A stretch of DNA of 64,000 nucleotides from Paenibacillus rhizophilus (GTDB lineage: Bacteria; Bacillota; Bacilli; Paenibacillales; Paenibacillaceae): positions 62,001-126,000 of the forward strand of contig NZ_RQPI01000004.1 in the NCBI RefSeq assembly GCF_003854965.1. The letters are read 5' to 3'. Positions 34,294-42,805 of this stretch are shown here, piece after piece. The notes under the pieces were generated by a model, which ran no database searches, was not told where the DNA came from, and saw nothing but the letters and a program-made list of their open reading frames with translations. The translations under genes were made by a program, and so were the position numbers. Numbering within the stretch: the first letter of the stretch is position 1; each line of letters opens with the position of its first letter.

Positions 34294-35298
34294 TTAGGCA
34301 AGCGTCCTTACCGTCTGTCTTTCTACAATTGAATGGGGGACGATTGTTCCTGTGGCCGCTTGGCCGGTTTCAATCATTTGAATCAGAATTTCCGAAGCCA
34401 TTTGGCCCATTTCAACCAGCGGCTGTCTGACCGTTGTCAAAGGCGGGACCACCATGCTGGACAGCGGCAGCCCGTCCAATCCGATGACCGAAATATCGCC
34501 CGGAACCGTGAGCCCATGCTTGTAGGCGGCGGACAGCACCCCAATCGCCATTTCGTCGCTGGCCGCAAAGACGGCGGTGAGATCGGGAACGGTGCGAAGC
34601 AAGTTCTCAAATTCCCTGCTCCCGCTCTCAAACCGGAAATCCCCGTATACGAGATACCGTTCGTCGAAGGGAATCCCATGCTTCTGAAGCGCTCTCAAAT
34701 ATCCTTGTACGCGCGGGCTGCCGGTTAAGATATCATCCTTGCCGCCGCTGATCATCGCAATTTTGCGATGTCCCTTGGCAACGAGGTAATCCACCGCGTC
34801 GTATGCCGCCAGGGAATCGTCGATTTTCACGTAGGGAATGGCGGAATCATTGCTCTGCGAAGAGATAAGCACAACCGGAATTTTCATATTCCCGATAGCT
34901 TCCCGGTACTCGTCCTTTAACTCGCTGCTGGAAAAAATAATGCCGTCCACCTGCTTCTCCCGTAAAAGCTGCAAATACTTCATCGTCCGCTTCCCGTCAT
35001 CATCCGTGTTGCAGACTACGATACTGTAGTTGCGGCCGTGGGCGAAATCTTCAACTCCCTGCAAAATATCGGAGGAGAAGGAGCTGGACACACTCGGAAA
35101 CAGCACGCCGATCGTCTGCGTCCGCTTATTGATCAGACCGCGTGCGATCGCATTCGGCTGATAACCGATTTCTTTAATGACCTCGTTAACCCGCTGTCTG
35201 GTCTTGTCGGTGTAACCTCCCAAATTGTTCAGCACCCGGGAAACCGTGGCGATGGAAACGTTAGCCCTTTTTGCGACATCTTTAATCGTGGGATTCAT
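34294..35298 (-). CDS. LacI family repressor of the dextran locus (second copy)
   Basis: A 334-residue LacI/GalR protein, the same length as and strongly similar to the repressor at 24822: identical MNPTIKDVA start, SIATVSRVLNN recognition helix and YQPNAIARGLINKRTQTIGV hinge region, and the same SIVERQTVRTLA terminus. Identity in the recognition helix predicts the same operator sequence; the sugar-binding residues differ more (for example GGKDDILTGSPRVQGY against GTKNDTIAGIPRVEGY), so it may sense another ligand. GGAGG is seven bases before the ATG. Its own promoter carries an operator-like site. Confidence 0.93.
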   Translation of the reverse strand: MNPTIKDVAKRANVSIATVSRVLNNLGGYTDKTRQRVNEVIKEIGYQPNAIARGLINKRTQTIGVLFPSVSSSFSSDILQGVEDFAHGRNYSIVVCNTDDDGKRTMKYLQLLREKQVDGIIFSSSELKDEYREAIGNMKIPVVLISSQSNDSAIPYVKIDDSLAAYDAVDYLVAKGHRKIAMISGGKDDILTGSPRVQGYLRALQKHGIPFDERYLVYGDFRFESGSREFENLLRTVPDLTAVFAASDEMAIGVLSAAYKHGLTVPGDISVIGLDGLPLSSMVVPPLTTVRQPLVEMGQMASEILIQMIETGQAATGTIVPHSIVERQTVRTLA

Positions 35299-35401
35299 TC
35301 AGGTTCCTCCAAAAATGCGGCTGACAGCAGCCTGCTAAGCGATTCCGGCTCAAGTTGTTTAGGCCTGGAACCGGCTGTCTTATATCGAAACGGAAATTAA
35401 C

Positions 35402-35414
35402 GTAAACGCTTTAC
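35402..35414 (-). promoter_or_regulatory. Operator-like site in front of second lacI
   Basis: GTAAACGCTTTAC, an imperfect form of the operators at 25855-25878, immediately downstream of the -10. Confidence 0.6.
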
Positions 35415-35417
35415 AAA

Positions 35418-35446
35418 AATATAAACCCGGCTACTGGCGCTGTCAA
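35418..35446 (-). promoter_or_regulatory. Promoter of second lacI
   Basis: Minus strand TTGACA (35441-35446), 17-base spacer, TATATT (35418-35423), the same layout as the two promoters near 25.9 kb. Confidence 0.75.
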
Positions 35447-35623
35447 CGGATGGAGCAAAAATTCAGGATGAACGGGGAGAATAAACGGAAGAAAGTCGCC
35501 TCTCTTTTGGAAGGGCGATTTCTTTTTATCCAAACAAATCAATCCTTACTCTGTAAGGATATGCTTTTAATATGCCCGGCTGCTATAAAACGATTCATAA
35601 CCTCCACCCGGAAAAATAAAAAG

Positions 35624-35637
35624 TGGAAACGATTCAA
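35624..35637 (+). promoter_or_regulatory. Operator O1 of the fructan locus
   Basis: TGGAAACGATTCAA, a near-palindrome of the TTGGAAACGTTTCAA type, upstream of the regulator promoter. Confidence 0.6.
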
Positions 35638-35645
35638 ACTAAGTA

Positions 35646-35674
35646 TTGAAACGTTTCCAAAACCATGTTATGAT
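35646..35674 (+). promoter_or_regulatory. Promoter with overlapping operator O2 of the third lacI
   Basis: TTGAAA (35646-35651), 17-base spacer, TATGAT (35669-35674). The operator TTGAAACGTTTCCAA (35646-35660) covers the -35, as expected for autorepression. Confidence 0.75.
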
Positions 35675-35709
35675 AGCGCTATCATAGATGTTAAGGCGGA
35701 GGAAGACAC

Positions 35710-36678
35710 ATGGCCAGTATCAAAGATGTAGCCAATTTAGCAGGAGTCGCGGTGGGCACGGTTTCCAGAGTCATTAACAATGCCGGAGCAGTTAAACCGG
35801 CAACGCGAGACAAGGTCAAGGCGGCTATTGAGCAATTAAATTACGTGCCGGATGAGGTGGCCCGCAATTTCAAAATGCAGAAATCCAAGATGATTGCGCT
35901 GCTCCTGCCGAGCATCTGGCATCCGTTTTTTTCCGAGCTTGCCTATTATATTGAAGATGAGCTTGACCGGGAGGGCTACAAGCTGATGCTCTGCAACAGC
36001 GGAGGCAAGCCCGAGAAGGAATTGTATTACTTCGATATGCTGAAGCAGAACAAGGTGGCGGGGGTTGTCGGGATCACCTATAACGATATTGAGAACAGCG
36101 TAAGCACGGATATCCCGATGATCAGTATCGACCGGCATTTCAACAAGAAGATCACCTGTGTGACCTCGGACAATTTCGAGGGAGGACGAATCGCGCTCAG
36201 AGAACTGGTCAAGGCCGGCGCGAAGAAACCTGCTTTCCTCGGCAATGTGCCTTTCGTATATAGCGAGACTATGCTTCGGAAGGAAGGTTTCGTGCATGAA
36301 GCCAAAATCCTTGGCGTGCCTTATGAAGTGTACGAAGAACCCGATCCGCTCCGGGATGAGGATAAGTATTACAGCACGTTTCTGAACCGTTACCAGGACA
36401 TCGACGGCGTATTCGCCATTACGGATATGGCCGCGGCCAAATATATCGAGAAAGCCAAAGAGGCCGGCATTCGAGTTCCGGACGATGTGAAGGTCATCGG
36501 TTATGACGGCATACAGGACCATCCTTTTTTCCATCCTCTGCTCTCCACGATTCGCCAGCCTGTGGAGGAGATGGCGAGAACGGCCGTGAGGCTGCTGCTG
36601 AAGAAAACGGAAGGAGAAACCCTGGACCGTGAAGTCTACCAAATCCCTGTGACGTATCGGGCGGGGGAGACAACCTGA
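35710..36678 (+). CDS. LacI family repressor of the fructan/sucrose locus
   Basis: A 322-residue LacI/GalR regulator, HTH IKDVANLAGVAVGTVSRVINN (residues 4-24), hinge YVPDEVARNFKMQKS, then a sugar-binding domain ending LLSTIRQPVEEMARTAVRLLLKK. Its recognition helix differs from the two dextran repressors, consistent with a different operator (core GAAACGTTTC, in contrast to GTAAACGTTTAC). Such sites flank it on both sides (35624, 35646, 36695), so it probably represses itself and the ABC-GH32 operon downstream. GGAGG lies seven bases ahead of the ATG. Confidence 0.93.
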   Translation: MASIKDVANLAGVAVGTVSRVINNAGAVKPATRDKVKAAIEQLNYVPDEVARNFKMQKSKMIALLLPSIWHPFFSELAYYIEDELDREGYKLMLCNSGGKPEKELYYFDMLKQNKVAGVVGITYNDIENSVSTDIPMISIDRHFNKKITCVTSDNFEGGRIALRELVKAGAKKPAFLGNVPFVYSETMLRKEGFVHEAKILGVPYEVYEEPDPLRDEDKYYSTFLNRYQDIDGVFAITDMAAAKYIEKAKEAGIRVPDDVKVIGYDGIQDHPFFHPLLSTIRQPVEEMARTAVRLLLKKTEGETLDREVYQIPVTYRAGETT

Positions 36679-36690
36679 TTTTTTATAACG

Positions 36691-36719
36691 TTGATTGGAA
36701 ACGTTTCAAAAAATATAAG
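36691..36719 (+). promoter_or_regulatory. Promoter/operator O3 of the fructan transport operon
   Basis: TTGATT (36691-36696), 17-base spacer, TATAAG (36714-36719). The operator TTGGAAACGTTTCAA (36695-36709) fills the spacer. The -10 is only 15 bases from the first ATG. Confidence 0.6.
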
Positions 36720-36734
36720 GGGGGAACAGGCACA

Positions 36735-37754
36735 ATGGAACATAAATCGAAAATATCAATGGAGGCCTCAAACAGAAATTCGATGTCTGCGTTGGTTAGC
36801 GCGCTTCCAAATATAACGGCACGGCGTGCCGCAACAAGATGGGAGTCGAATATGAGAAAGCTGAAAGCCGCCCGGAAAAACTGGGAACTGTATTTGCTGC
36901 TTATTCTGCCAGTTGCGTACTTTATTATTTTCCGGTACATCCCGATGTACGGCGTGCAGATCGCTTTTAAGGATTTTACGCCGCGCGCCGGAATCTGGGG
37001 AAGTCCCTGGGTGGGATTTCAGTATTTCAAGGAGTTTTTTGAATCATATAACTTCTGGACGATCATCAAGAACACGGTTCTGCTCAGTCTCTTGAACCTG
37101 CTGATCTCATTCCCCATTCCCGTAATCATCGCCATTCTGCTGAATCAATTGGCCCGGGAGAAGCTGAAGAAGTTCGTACAAACCGTGATTTACGCTCCTT
37201 ATTTCATCTCTACCGTAGTGCTTGCCGGTATGATTCTTGTGTTCCTTTCGCCGAACAGCGGGCTGGTCAATCATATCATCGGAGCGTTTGGCGGGGAACC
37301 GGTGCTGTTCATGTCCGAAGCCGGCTGGTTCCGCCCGATTTATATCATGAGCTCGGTTTGGCAGGAGACCGGGTTCGCCACGATAATTTATTTGGCCGCG
37401 CTGGCCGGCATCGACCCGCATCTTCATGAGGCCGCCGTCGTGGACGGCGCGAACAAATGGCAGCGAATCCGCCATATCGACTTGACCGGCATTCTTCCCA
37501 CCATTACCGTGCTGTTTATTCTGGCGGTCGGCAACTTGATGAACGTTGGTTTTGAAAAAGCCTTTCTGCTGCAAACTGACCTGAATATCGACGCGTCGGA
37601 GATCATTTCGACCTATGTGTACAAAATCGGCATTCAGCGCGCGCAGTACAGCTTCTCGGCGGCGATCGGTCTGTTCAACGCGGCCATCAATCTGGTGCTT
37701 CTGCTCATCGTAAACCGGACAGCCAAAAAAATAAGCGGGAACGGATTATTTTAG
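36735..37754 (+). CDS. LplB-type ABC sugar permease, subunit 1
   Basis: A membrane permease of the binding-protein-dependent LplB family, six or more helices from YLLLILPVAYFIIFRYIPMYGVQIAFKDF on. The cytosolic EAA loop reads EAAVVDGANKWQRIRHIDLTGI and contacts the ATPase. Paired with YtcP and LplA-type proteins it imports oligosaccharides. Two starts are possible: ATG 36735 (339 residues, GGGGGG ahead) or ATG 36852 (300 residues, GGGAG six bases ahead), which matches the usual family start MRKLKAARKNWELYLLLI. If the promoter at 36691 is real, its RNA would begin after the first ribosome site, which favours 36852. No ATPase gene is in the operon; a shared MsmX-like ATPase elsewhere is likely. 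Confidence 0.9.
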   Translation: MEHKSKISMEASNRNSMSALVSALPNITARRAATRWESNMRKLKAARKNWELYLLLILPVAYFIIFRYIPMYGVQIAFKDFTPRAGIWGSPWVGFQYFKEFFESYNFWTIIKNTVLLSLLNLLISFPIPVIIAILLNQLAREKLKKFVQTVIYAPYFISTVVLAGMILVFLSPNSGLVNHIIGAFGGEPVLFMSEAGWFRPIYIMSSVWQETGFATIIYLAALAGIDPHLHEAAVVDGANKWQRIRHIDLTGILPTITVLFILAVGNLMNVGFEKAFLLQTDLNIDASEIISTYVYKIGIQRAQYSFSAAIGLFNAAINLVLLLIVNRTAKKISGNGLF

Positions 37755-37770
37755 AAAGGGGGAGTCAAAC

Positions 37771-38661
37771 ATGTTTCGAATGAAAAATAAGCTGAAAAGC
37801 GATATTGCTTTCGATGTGGTCAACTTCATCGTGCTGGGCGGGTTTACGCTGATGATTTTGTATCCGCTTTATTTTATTGTAATCGCTTCCATTAGTGATC
37901 CGAATCAAATTTACGCGGGCAATGTATGGCTGTGGCCCAAGGCGATTACCTTTGACGGATATCAGCGCATTTTCAGCGACAACACGATTTGGACCGGTTA
38001 CCGGAACTCCTTGTTTTACGCCACTCTCACGGCTGTCATCAGTTCGGTTCTGACCGTCATGGCGGCTTACCCGCTGTCGCGCAAAGACCTTTACGGCCGG
38101 AACGCCATCATGATGATTTTTGTCGTCACTCTCTTTTTTAACGGGGGAATTATCCCAACCTATCTGCTTGTCAAAAATCTCCACATGATCAATACCATTT
38201 GGGCGGTTGTGCTTCCCGGAGCGGTTGACGCGTTCGCCATCATTATCGCACGGACGTTCTTCCAGAGCTTGCCCGATGAACTCCGGGAGGCCGCTTCCAT
38301 CGACGGGTGCACCAATCTGCGCTACATCTGGAGCGTTGTTGTGCCGCTATCCAAGCCCATCATCGCTGTGCTTGTGCTGCTGGCCGTTGTCCGGCAGTGG
38401 AACGGATTCTTTGACGCCCTGATCTATGTGAACGACTCTCACCTGTATCCGCTGCAGCTGATTCTAAGAAATATCCTGATCCAGAACCAGCCATCCGGGG
38501 ATATGCTTGCGGACATTACGACACTGGTAGCCCAGCAAAAGGTGACCGAGCTGATAAAGTTCGGTGTGATTATTGTGGCGGCTCTCCCTTTGCTTATGCT
38601 CTATCCATTGCTCCAACGCTATTTCGTCAAGGGAGTCATGATCGGTTCGGTCAAGGGATGA
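37771..38661 (+). CDS. YtcP-type ABC sugar permease, subunit 2
   Basis: A 296-residue permease with six helices; starts MFRMKNKLKSDIAFDVVNFIVLG. It contains the family segment YPLSRKDLYGRN and the EAA loop EAASIDGCTNLRYIWSVVVPLS near residue 175, ending LLQRYFVKGVMIGSVKG, a typical C-terminus for this family. It forms the heterodimeric channel with the preceding gene, 16 bases upstream. AAAGGGGG is the ribosome site. Confidence 0.93.
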   Translation: MFRMKNKLKSDIAFDVVNFIVLGGFTLMILYPLYFIVIASISDPNQIYAGNVWLWPKAITFDGYQRIFSDNTIWTGYRNSLFYATLTAVISSVLTVMAAYPLSRKDLYGRNAIMMIFVVTLFFNGGIIPTYLLVKNLHMINTIWAVVLPGAVDAFAIIIARTFFQSLPDELREAASIDGCTNLRYIWSVVVPLSKPIIAVLVLLAVVRQWNGFFDALIYVNDSHLYPLQLILRNILIQNQPSGDMLADITTLVAQQKVTELIKFGVIIVAALPLLMLYPLLQRYFVKGVMIGSVKG

Positions 38662-38777
38662 CCATTCGGCTTAAACCGTTCGATTATGAGCTGTATGGGG
38701 GGTGAGACCCGGAGAATGTAAAGGTGGCAAGCGTCTTTAATAGGGCAAGTCATCACTAAAGGGAGGTTTGATTGTCA

Positions 38778-40436
38778 ATGAATAGAAAAATGTCCATAGT
38801 TCTTACTGCGCTCCTGAGCGCTTCCGTCGTAATGACGGCATGCAGCGGCAATAATGCCGCAAACAATGCTCCGGCGGCATCGAAAGCCCCGTCGGCATCG
38901 AATGCGGCGGGTGATACAGGCGGAGACACCGCGGGTTTCCCGCTTAAGGAGAAATTGACGCTGAAAGCGGTGGCGAAGCGTCCGGCGCTAGCGCCAAGCG
39001 ATTTCAACGATTTCGAACTGGCGAAGAGGCTGGAGTCGGATACCAATGTCCATGTGGACTGGACGACGATCGTCGATACGGATTATGACCAGAAGAAAAA
39101 CCTGCTGCTGGCAAGCGGCGATTTGCCGGATATGTTCTTCGGAGCCGGCTTTACGGACACCGAGCTGCTGCATTACGGCCAGGACGGCACCATTATTCCG
39201 CTTAACGATCTGATCGACAAGAATATGCCCAACCTCAAGGCCCTTTTTGACAAACGCCCAGATATCAAAGCGCTCGTCACGGCCCCCGACGGCAACATTT
39301 ATTCTCTGCCGGTGGGCGAGGAGCTGGGAAGCGGGCAGGAGGATATCGGCGCGAATCCGGACTTCCTGTACATCAACTCCGATTGGCTGAAGAATCTTGG
39401 ACTTGAGATGCCGAAGACTTTGGAAGATTACCACAACGTTTTGAAAGCGTTTAAAGATAAAGACCCGAACAAGAACGGCAAGAAAGACGAAATTCCGCTC
39501 TCCTTCATCAACGCTTATTGGACCGGGGATATCGGCTATCTGTTCGGCACGTTCGGCGAACCCGACAAAACGTATCAGCCGGGCAACAACACCTTCTCCG
39601 AGCATCTGAACGTCAAAGACGGCAAGGTATACTATGCCGCTCTGCAGCCGGGGTACAAAGAGGCGGTAAAATACTTCCACACCTGGTTTGAAGAAGGTCT
39701 AGTCGATATCGAATCCTTCACCCATAACGACGCGCAGTATTTGGCAAAAGGCAAGACGGAAAATGAAACGCTGGGTTCGTTCCTATGGTGGGACCATACC
39801 GACGTAGTGGGCGGGGAGCGGGATGCCCATTATCCGATCGTGCCGCCGTTTAAAGACATGGTGGTGAAATGGAATAACGGTTCGGCGATCAACAGAGGCG
39901 GCACCGTAATCACGGAAGCGAACAAGAATCCGGAAGTAACCGCTGAGTGGCTCGACAGATTATACGAACCGGTTACGGCCGCTGAAGTTCACTGGGGACC
40001 GATCGGCACTTGGTTTGAGAAAGACGCTAACGGACTGCTTGTTCAGAAGAAAGATATCGAGAACCCGGGCGAATTCCGGCGGACGGTCGCTTTGGGAGGA
40101 GCCGGCGTCATTACGGGAGAAGATTTCGAGAAGGTAGTCGCTCCGGAACCGCGGGCGAAACAGCGGATGGACGACATCAAAAATATTTTCGTTCCGCAAA
40201 TGGAAAAAGAGCATTTTCCGCTTATCTTCTTCACGGATCAAGAACTGCAGACGATTGACCGCCTGAAACCGGAAATTCAGACTTACACCAACAAAATGCG
40301 CGCCCAATTCCTGATGGACGGCGGCGTGGATGAAGGCTGGGATAAATACACCGCCGATCTGAAAAAAATGGGCATCGAGGATCTGATGAAGGTGTATCAG
40401 GACGGCTACGACCGCTACATGAAAGCTCAGAAATAA
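38778..40436 (+). CDS. LplA-type extracellular solute-binding lipoprotein
   Basis: About 552 residues. A signal peptide with lipobox VVMTACSGN is followed by a low-complexity Ala/Ser/Asn stretch (residues 25-50) and a large bilobal sugar-binding protein of the LplA family (FNDFELAKRLESDTNVHVDWTTI, LLLASGDLPDMFFG, FLYINSDWLKNLGLEMPKTLEDYHNVLKAFKD). It should deliver fructo-oligosaccharides or sucrose-type sugars to the two permeases. A TTG at 38772 has better spacing from GGAGG (five bases) than the ATG at 38778 (eleven); two residues differ. A 110-base gap to the permease gene contains no evident terminator. Confidence 0.92.
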   Translation: MNRKMSIVLTALLSASVVMTACSGNNAANNAPAASKAPSASNAAGDTGGDTAGFPLKEKLTLKAVAKRPALAPSDFNDFELAKRLESDTNVHVDWTTIVDTDYDQKKNLLLASGDLPDMFFGAGFTDTELLHYGQDGTIIPLNDLIDKNMPNLKALFDKRPDIKALVTAPDGNIYSLPVGEELGSGQEDIGANPDFLYINSDWLKNLGLEMPKTLEDYHNVLKAFKDKDPNKNGKKDEIPLSFINAYWTGDIGYLFGTFGEPDKTYQPGNNTFSEHLNVKDGKVYYAALQPGYKEAVKYFHTWFEEGLVDIESFTHNDAQYLAKGKTENETLGSFLWWDHTDVVGGERDAHYPIVPPFKDMVVKWNNGSAINRGGTVITEANKNPEVTAEWLDRLYEPVTAAEVHWGPIGTWFEKDANGLLVQKKDIENPGEFRRTVALGGAGVITGEDFEKVVAPEPRAKQRMDDIKNIFVPQMEKEHFPLIFFTDQELQTIDRLKPEIQTYTNKMRAQFLMDGGVDEGWDKYTADLKKMGIEDLMKVYQDGYDRYMKAQK

Positions 40437-40535
40437 CAGCTGCTTGAGCAAACCGCATCTTACGGGGCAAGCCGGAACGTCAGAACGCTCTGGCTTGTCT
40501 CTTCTTAAAAACGCGGGAAGAATGGAGAGAACAAG

Positions 40536-42785
40536 TTGAACAAGCCGATCGCATACTGGACTTTTGACGAAGGCCAGGGAAATCAAGCTGCGGACTCCGT
40601 ATCCGGCCAAGCCGATACCATACAATTCGCACTCAGCAAAGGGCGTTTTCAGGCTCCGAGAGACCCGGTCTGGGCTGAGGGGATAAAGGGGAAGGCACTA
40701 TCTTTTGACGGCTACTCCACGTTCATCCGCCGCTTGGCCCCCCAAACCGTGGAGCCGGCCGAGAATCTTACCGTAACGGCGTGGATTGCCCCCAGAACGT
40801 ATGATTACGGAGCGGAGAAACGGCTTGCGGCCATTGTGAACCAGCATAACCGGGAGAAGAAGGAAGGCTATATTCTGGGCCTGTTCAAGCACGGGGCCTG
40901 GTCGTTTCAGGCGGGAGCGGACGGGGAGTGGTATGAGATCTGGTCTTCCGAGCCGATTCCTTTGCACAGATGGTCCTTTGTGAGCGCCGTCTTCGAAGGA
41001 AGCGATGGGCGGATATCGCTTTATCTCAACGGGCGCAAAACGGCGGAGACCGTTCTCAATCAACCTTTGAAAATAACGCCCTGCAGCGCCGATCTGCTCA
41101 TCGGGCGCAACAATAACGGCGTAGTCCTGGCCGAATCCTTCATTATGAACCATTTTGACGGCTGGATGGACGAGCTTGTCATCTATGACTCGGCGCTGAC
41201 GGATGCCGATATTCATCGGCAGTATGAACAGGATCTCCTGCCCTATGACGGCGTTATCCCGTCCATAGAACGGGAGGCTATGGAAATCCCGCGTCCGTAT
41301 TTCGCCGCTGACCGGCATCGGCCGCAGTTTCATATGAATCCACCCGGACACTGGATGAATGAGCCTCACGCGCCGCTTTATTTCGGCGGCCAGTATCATC
41401 TGTTCTACCAGCAGAATCCCAATGGCCCGTTCTACCACCATATTCACTGGGGACACGCGGTTAGCCCGGACCTCGTTCACTGGCGGGATTTGCCGACCGC
41501 GCTCAGCCCGGAGGAAGGGCTGGACCCGGACGGAATCTGGTCGGGCAGCGCCGCCTATGATCCGCATGGCATGCCGGTACTGTTCTATACCATTGGAAAC
41601 AATGGGGAAACCCCGAATCAGTCCATCGGTCTTGCTCAAAGCGCCTATCCTGCCGATGGCGATAACGATTTGATAACCTGGATCAAGCATCCTTCCCCGA
41701 TTGTCAGACAGGAGCGGGGAGCCGGATTGTTCGGGGAATTCCGCGATCCTTTTGTCTGGAGGGAAGAAGGAATCTATTATATGCTTGTCGGCACGGGTGC
41801 GGGCGGAGAAGAAGAGGGTGGGACGGCTCTCGTCTATGTCTCCTCCGACATGCTCGACTGGGAGTGCCGCGGGCCTCTATATATCAGCGATTACGCCAAA
41901 TATCCGTATCTCGGCAAGGCCTGGGAGCTTCCCGTTCTGCTTCCGCTTCCGCTAGAAGGACAAGAAGCGGCCAGTTCGGGCAAGCACGTCCTGCTTATCA
42001 GTCCCTGGGGAGAAGGCGCCAAGGTTGAGGTCAACTACTGGATCGGAGTCTGGAACCCCGAAACGTGCAGATTTACACCGGATGATGAGGAGCCGGGATT
42101 AATTGACGTCGGCGATTTTCACTTCACGGGACCGAGCGGGATGGTTGATCCGCGGACCGGACGCTCGCTCGTCTTTACGATTGCCCAAGGCGAACGGACG
42201 CCGGAAATCGATTATGATTGTGGCTGGGCGCACGGCGCGGGCATGCCGGTATCGCTGTTTCTGCGGGCCGACGGGCGGCTTGGCGTAGAGCCGGTGGAAG
42301 AGACCGCGCTGCTCCGGGGAAGACGGCTGTTATCCGCGGCCGGAAGCAGTCTGGAAGGGATCAACCGGCAATTGGCCGAGATCAGCGGAGACATGTTGGA
42401 AATTATACTGAGCTTTAATTCGTGCCAGGCTGAGCAGGTCGGCGTTTCCCTTCGCCGTTCGCCGGACGGAGCGGAAGAGACTGTGATTCGGTTTAGCCGT
42501 CCGGAGCAGCGGCTTGAGGTTGACCGGACCAAGACGACGCTCGATGAGAGAGAGCGGACGCGGGGGATACAGGGAGGCCATCTTCCCATTGGAGAGGAAA
42601 CCTTACGGCTGCATATTTTTGTGGACCGGTCACTGATCGAATGCTATGCCAACGGGCTGAAGAGTCTGACTACCCGAGCTTATCCGTCCAGGCTGGATGC
42701 GCTTGGCCTGCTGCTGCGGGCAGACGGCCCGGTGGAGCAAGTCGATATGGAAGTTTGGGAAATGACCCCGGCCTATTCATACTAA
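40536..42785 (+). CDS. GH32 family protein with N-terminal LamG-like module and altered nucleophile motif
   Basis: A 749-residue protein without signal peptide, so cytosolic. Residues 1-230 form a LamG/concanavalin-like beta-sandwich (IAYWTFDEGQGNQAADSVSG, LYLNGRKTAET, FDGWMDELVIYDSALTDADI). Residues 255-560 are the GH32 five-bladed propeller and about 580-745 the C-terminal sandwich. The normal nucleophile motif WMNDPNG reads WMNEPHAP, with Glu276 in place of Asp. The stabiliser RDP (Asp404) and the acid/base Glu464 (KAWELP, usually WECP) are present. It may be active on a different fructoside or linkage, or be impaired. The start is a TTG at 40536 seven bases after GGAGA; no ATG fits. Confidence 0.85.
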   Translation: MNKPIAYWTFDEGQGNQAADSVSGQADTIQFALSKGRFQAPRDPVWAEGIKGKALSFDGYSTFIRRLAPQTVEPAENLTVTAWIAPRTYDYGAEKRLAAIVNQHNREKKEGYILGLFKHGAWSFQAGADGEWYEIWSSEPIPLHRWSFVSAVFEGSDGRISLYLNGRKTAETVLNQPLKITPCSADLLIGRNNNGVVLAESFIMNHFDGWMDELVIYDSALTDADIHRQYEQDLLPYDGVIPSIEREAMEIPRPYFAADRHRPQFHMNPPGHWMNEPHAPLYFGGQYHLFYQQNPNGPFYHHIHWGHAVSPDLVHWRDLPTALSPEEGLDPDGIWSGSAAYDPHGMPVLFYTIGNNGETPNQSIGLAQSAYPADGDNDLITWIKHPSPIVRQERGAGLFGEFRDPFVWREEGIYYMLVGTGAGGEEEGGTALVYVSSDMLDWECRGPLYISDYAKYPYLGKAWELPVLLPLPLEGQEAASSGKHVLLISPWGEGAKVEVNYWIGVWNPETCRFTPDDEEPGLIDVGDFHFTGPSGMVDPRTGRSLVFTIAQGERTPEIDYDCGWAHGAGMPVSLFLRADGRLGVEPVEETALLRGRRLLSAAGSSLEGINRQLAEISGDMLEIILSFNSCQAEQVGVSLRRSPDGAEETVIRFSRPEQRLEVDRTKTTLDERERTRGIQGGHLPIGEETLRLHIFVDRSLIECYANGLKSLTTRAYPSRLDALGLLLRADGPVEQVDMEVWEMTPAYSY

Positions 42786-42805
42786 AGAGAAAAGGAGATG
42801 AAGCT

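Noticed and set aside
42641-42805. Longer form of the second GH32 gene
   Set aside because: It overlaps the previous gene out of frame; the GTG at 42806 has a good ribosome site and gives the family length.
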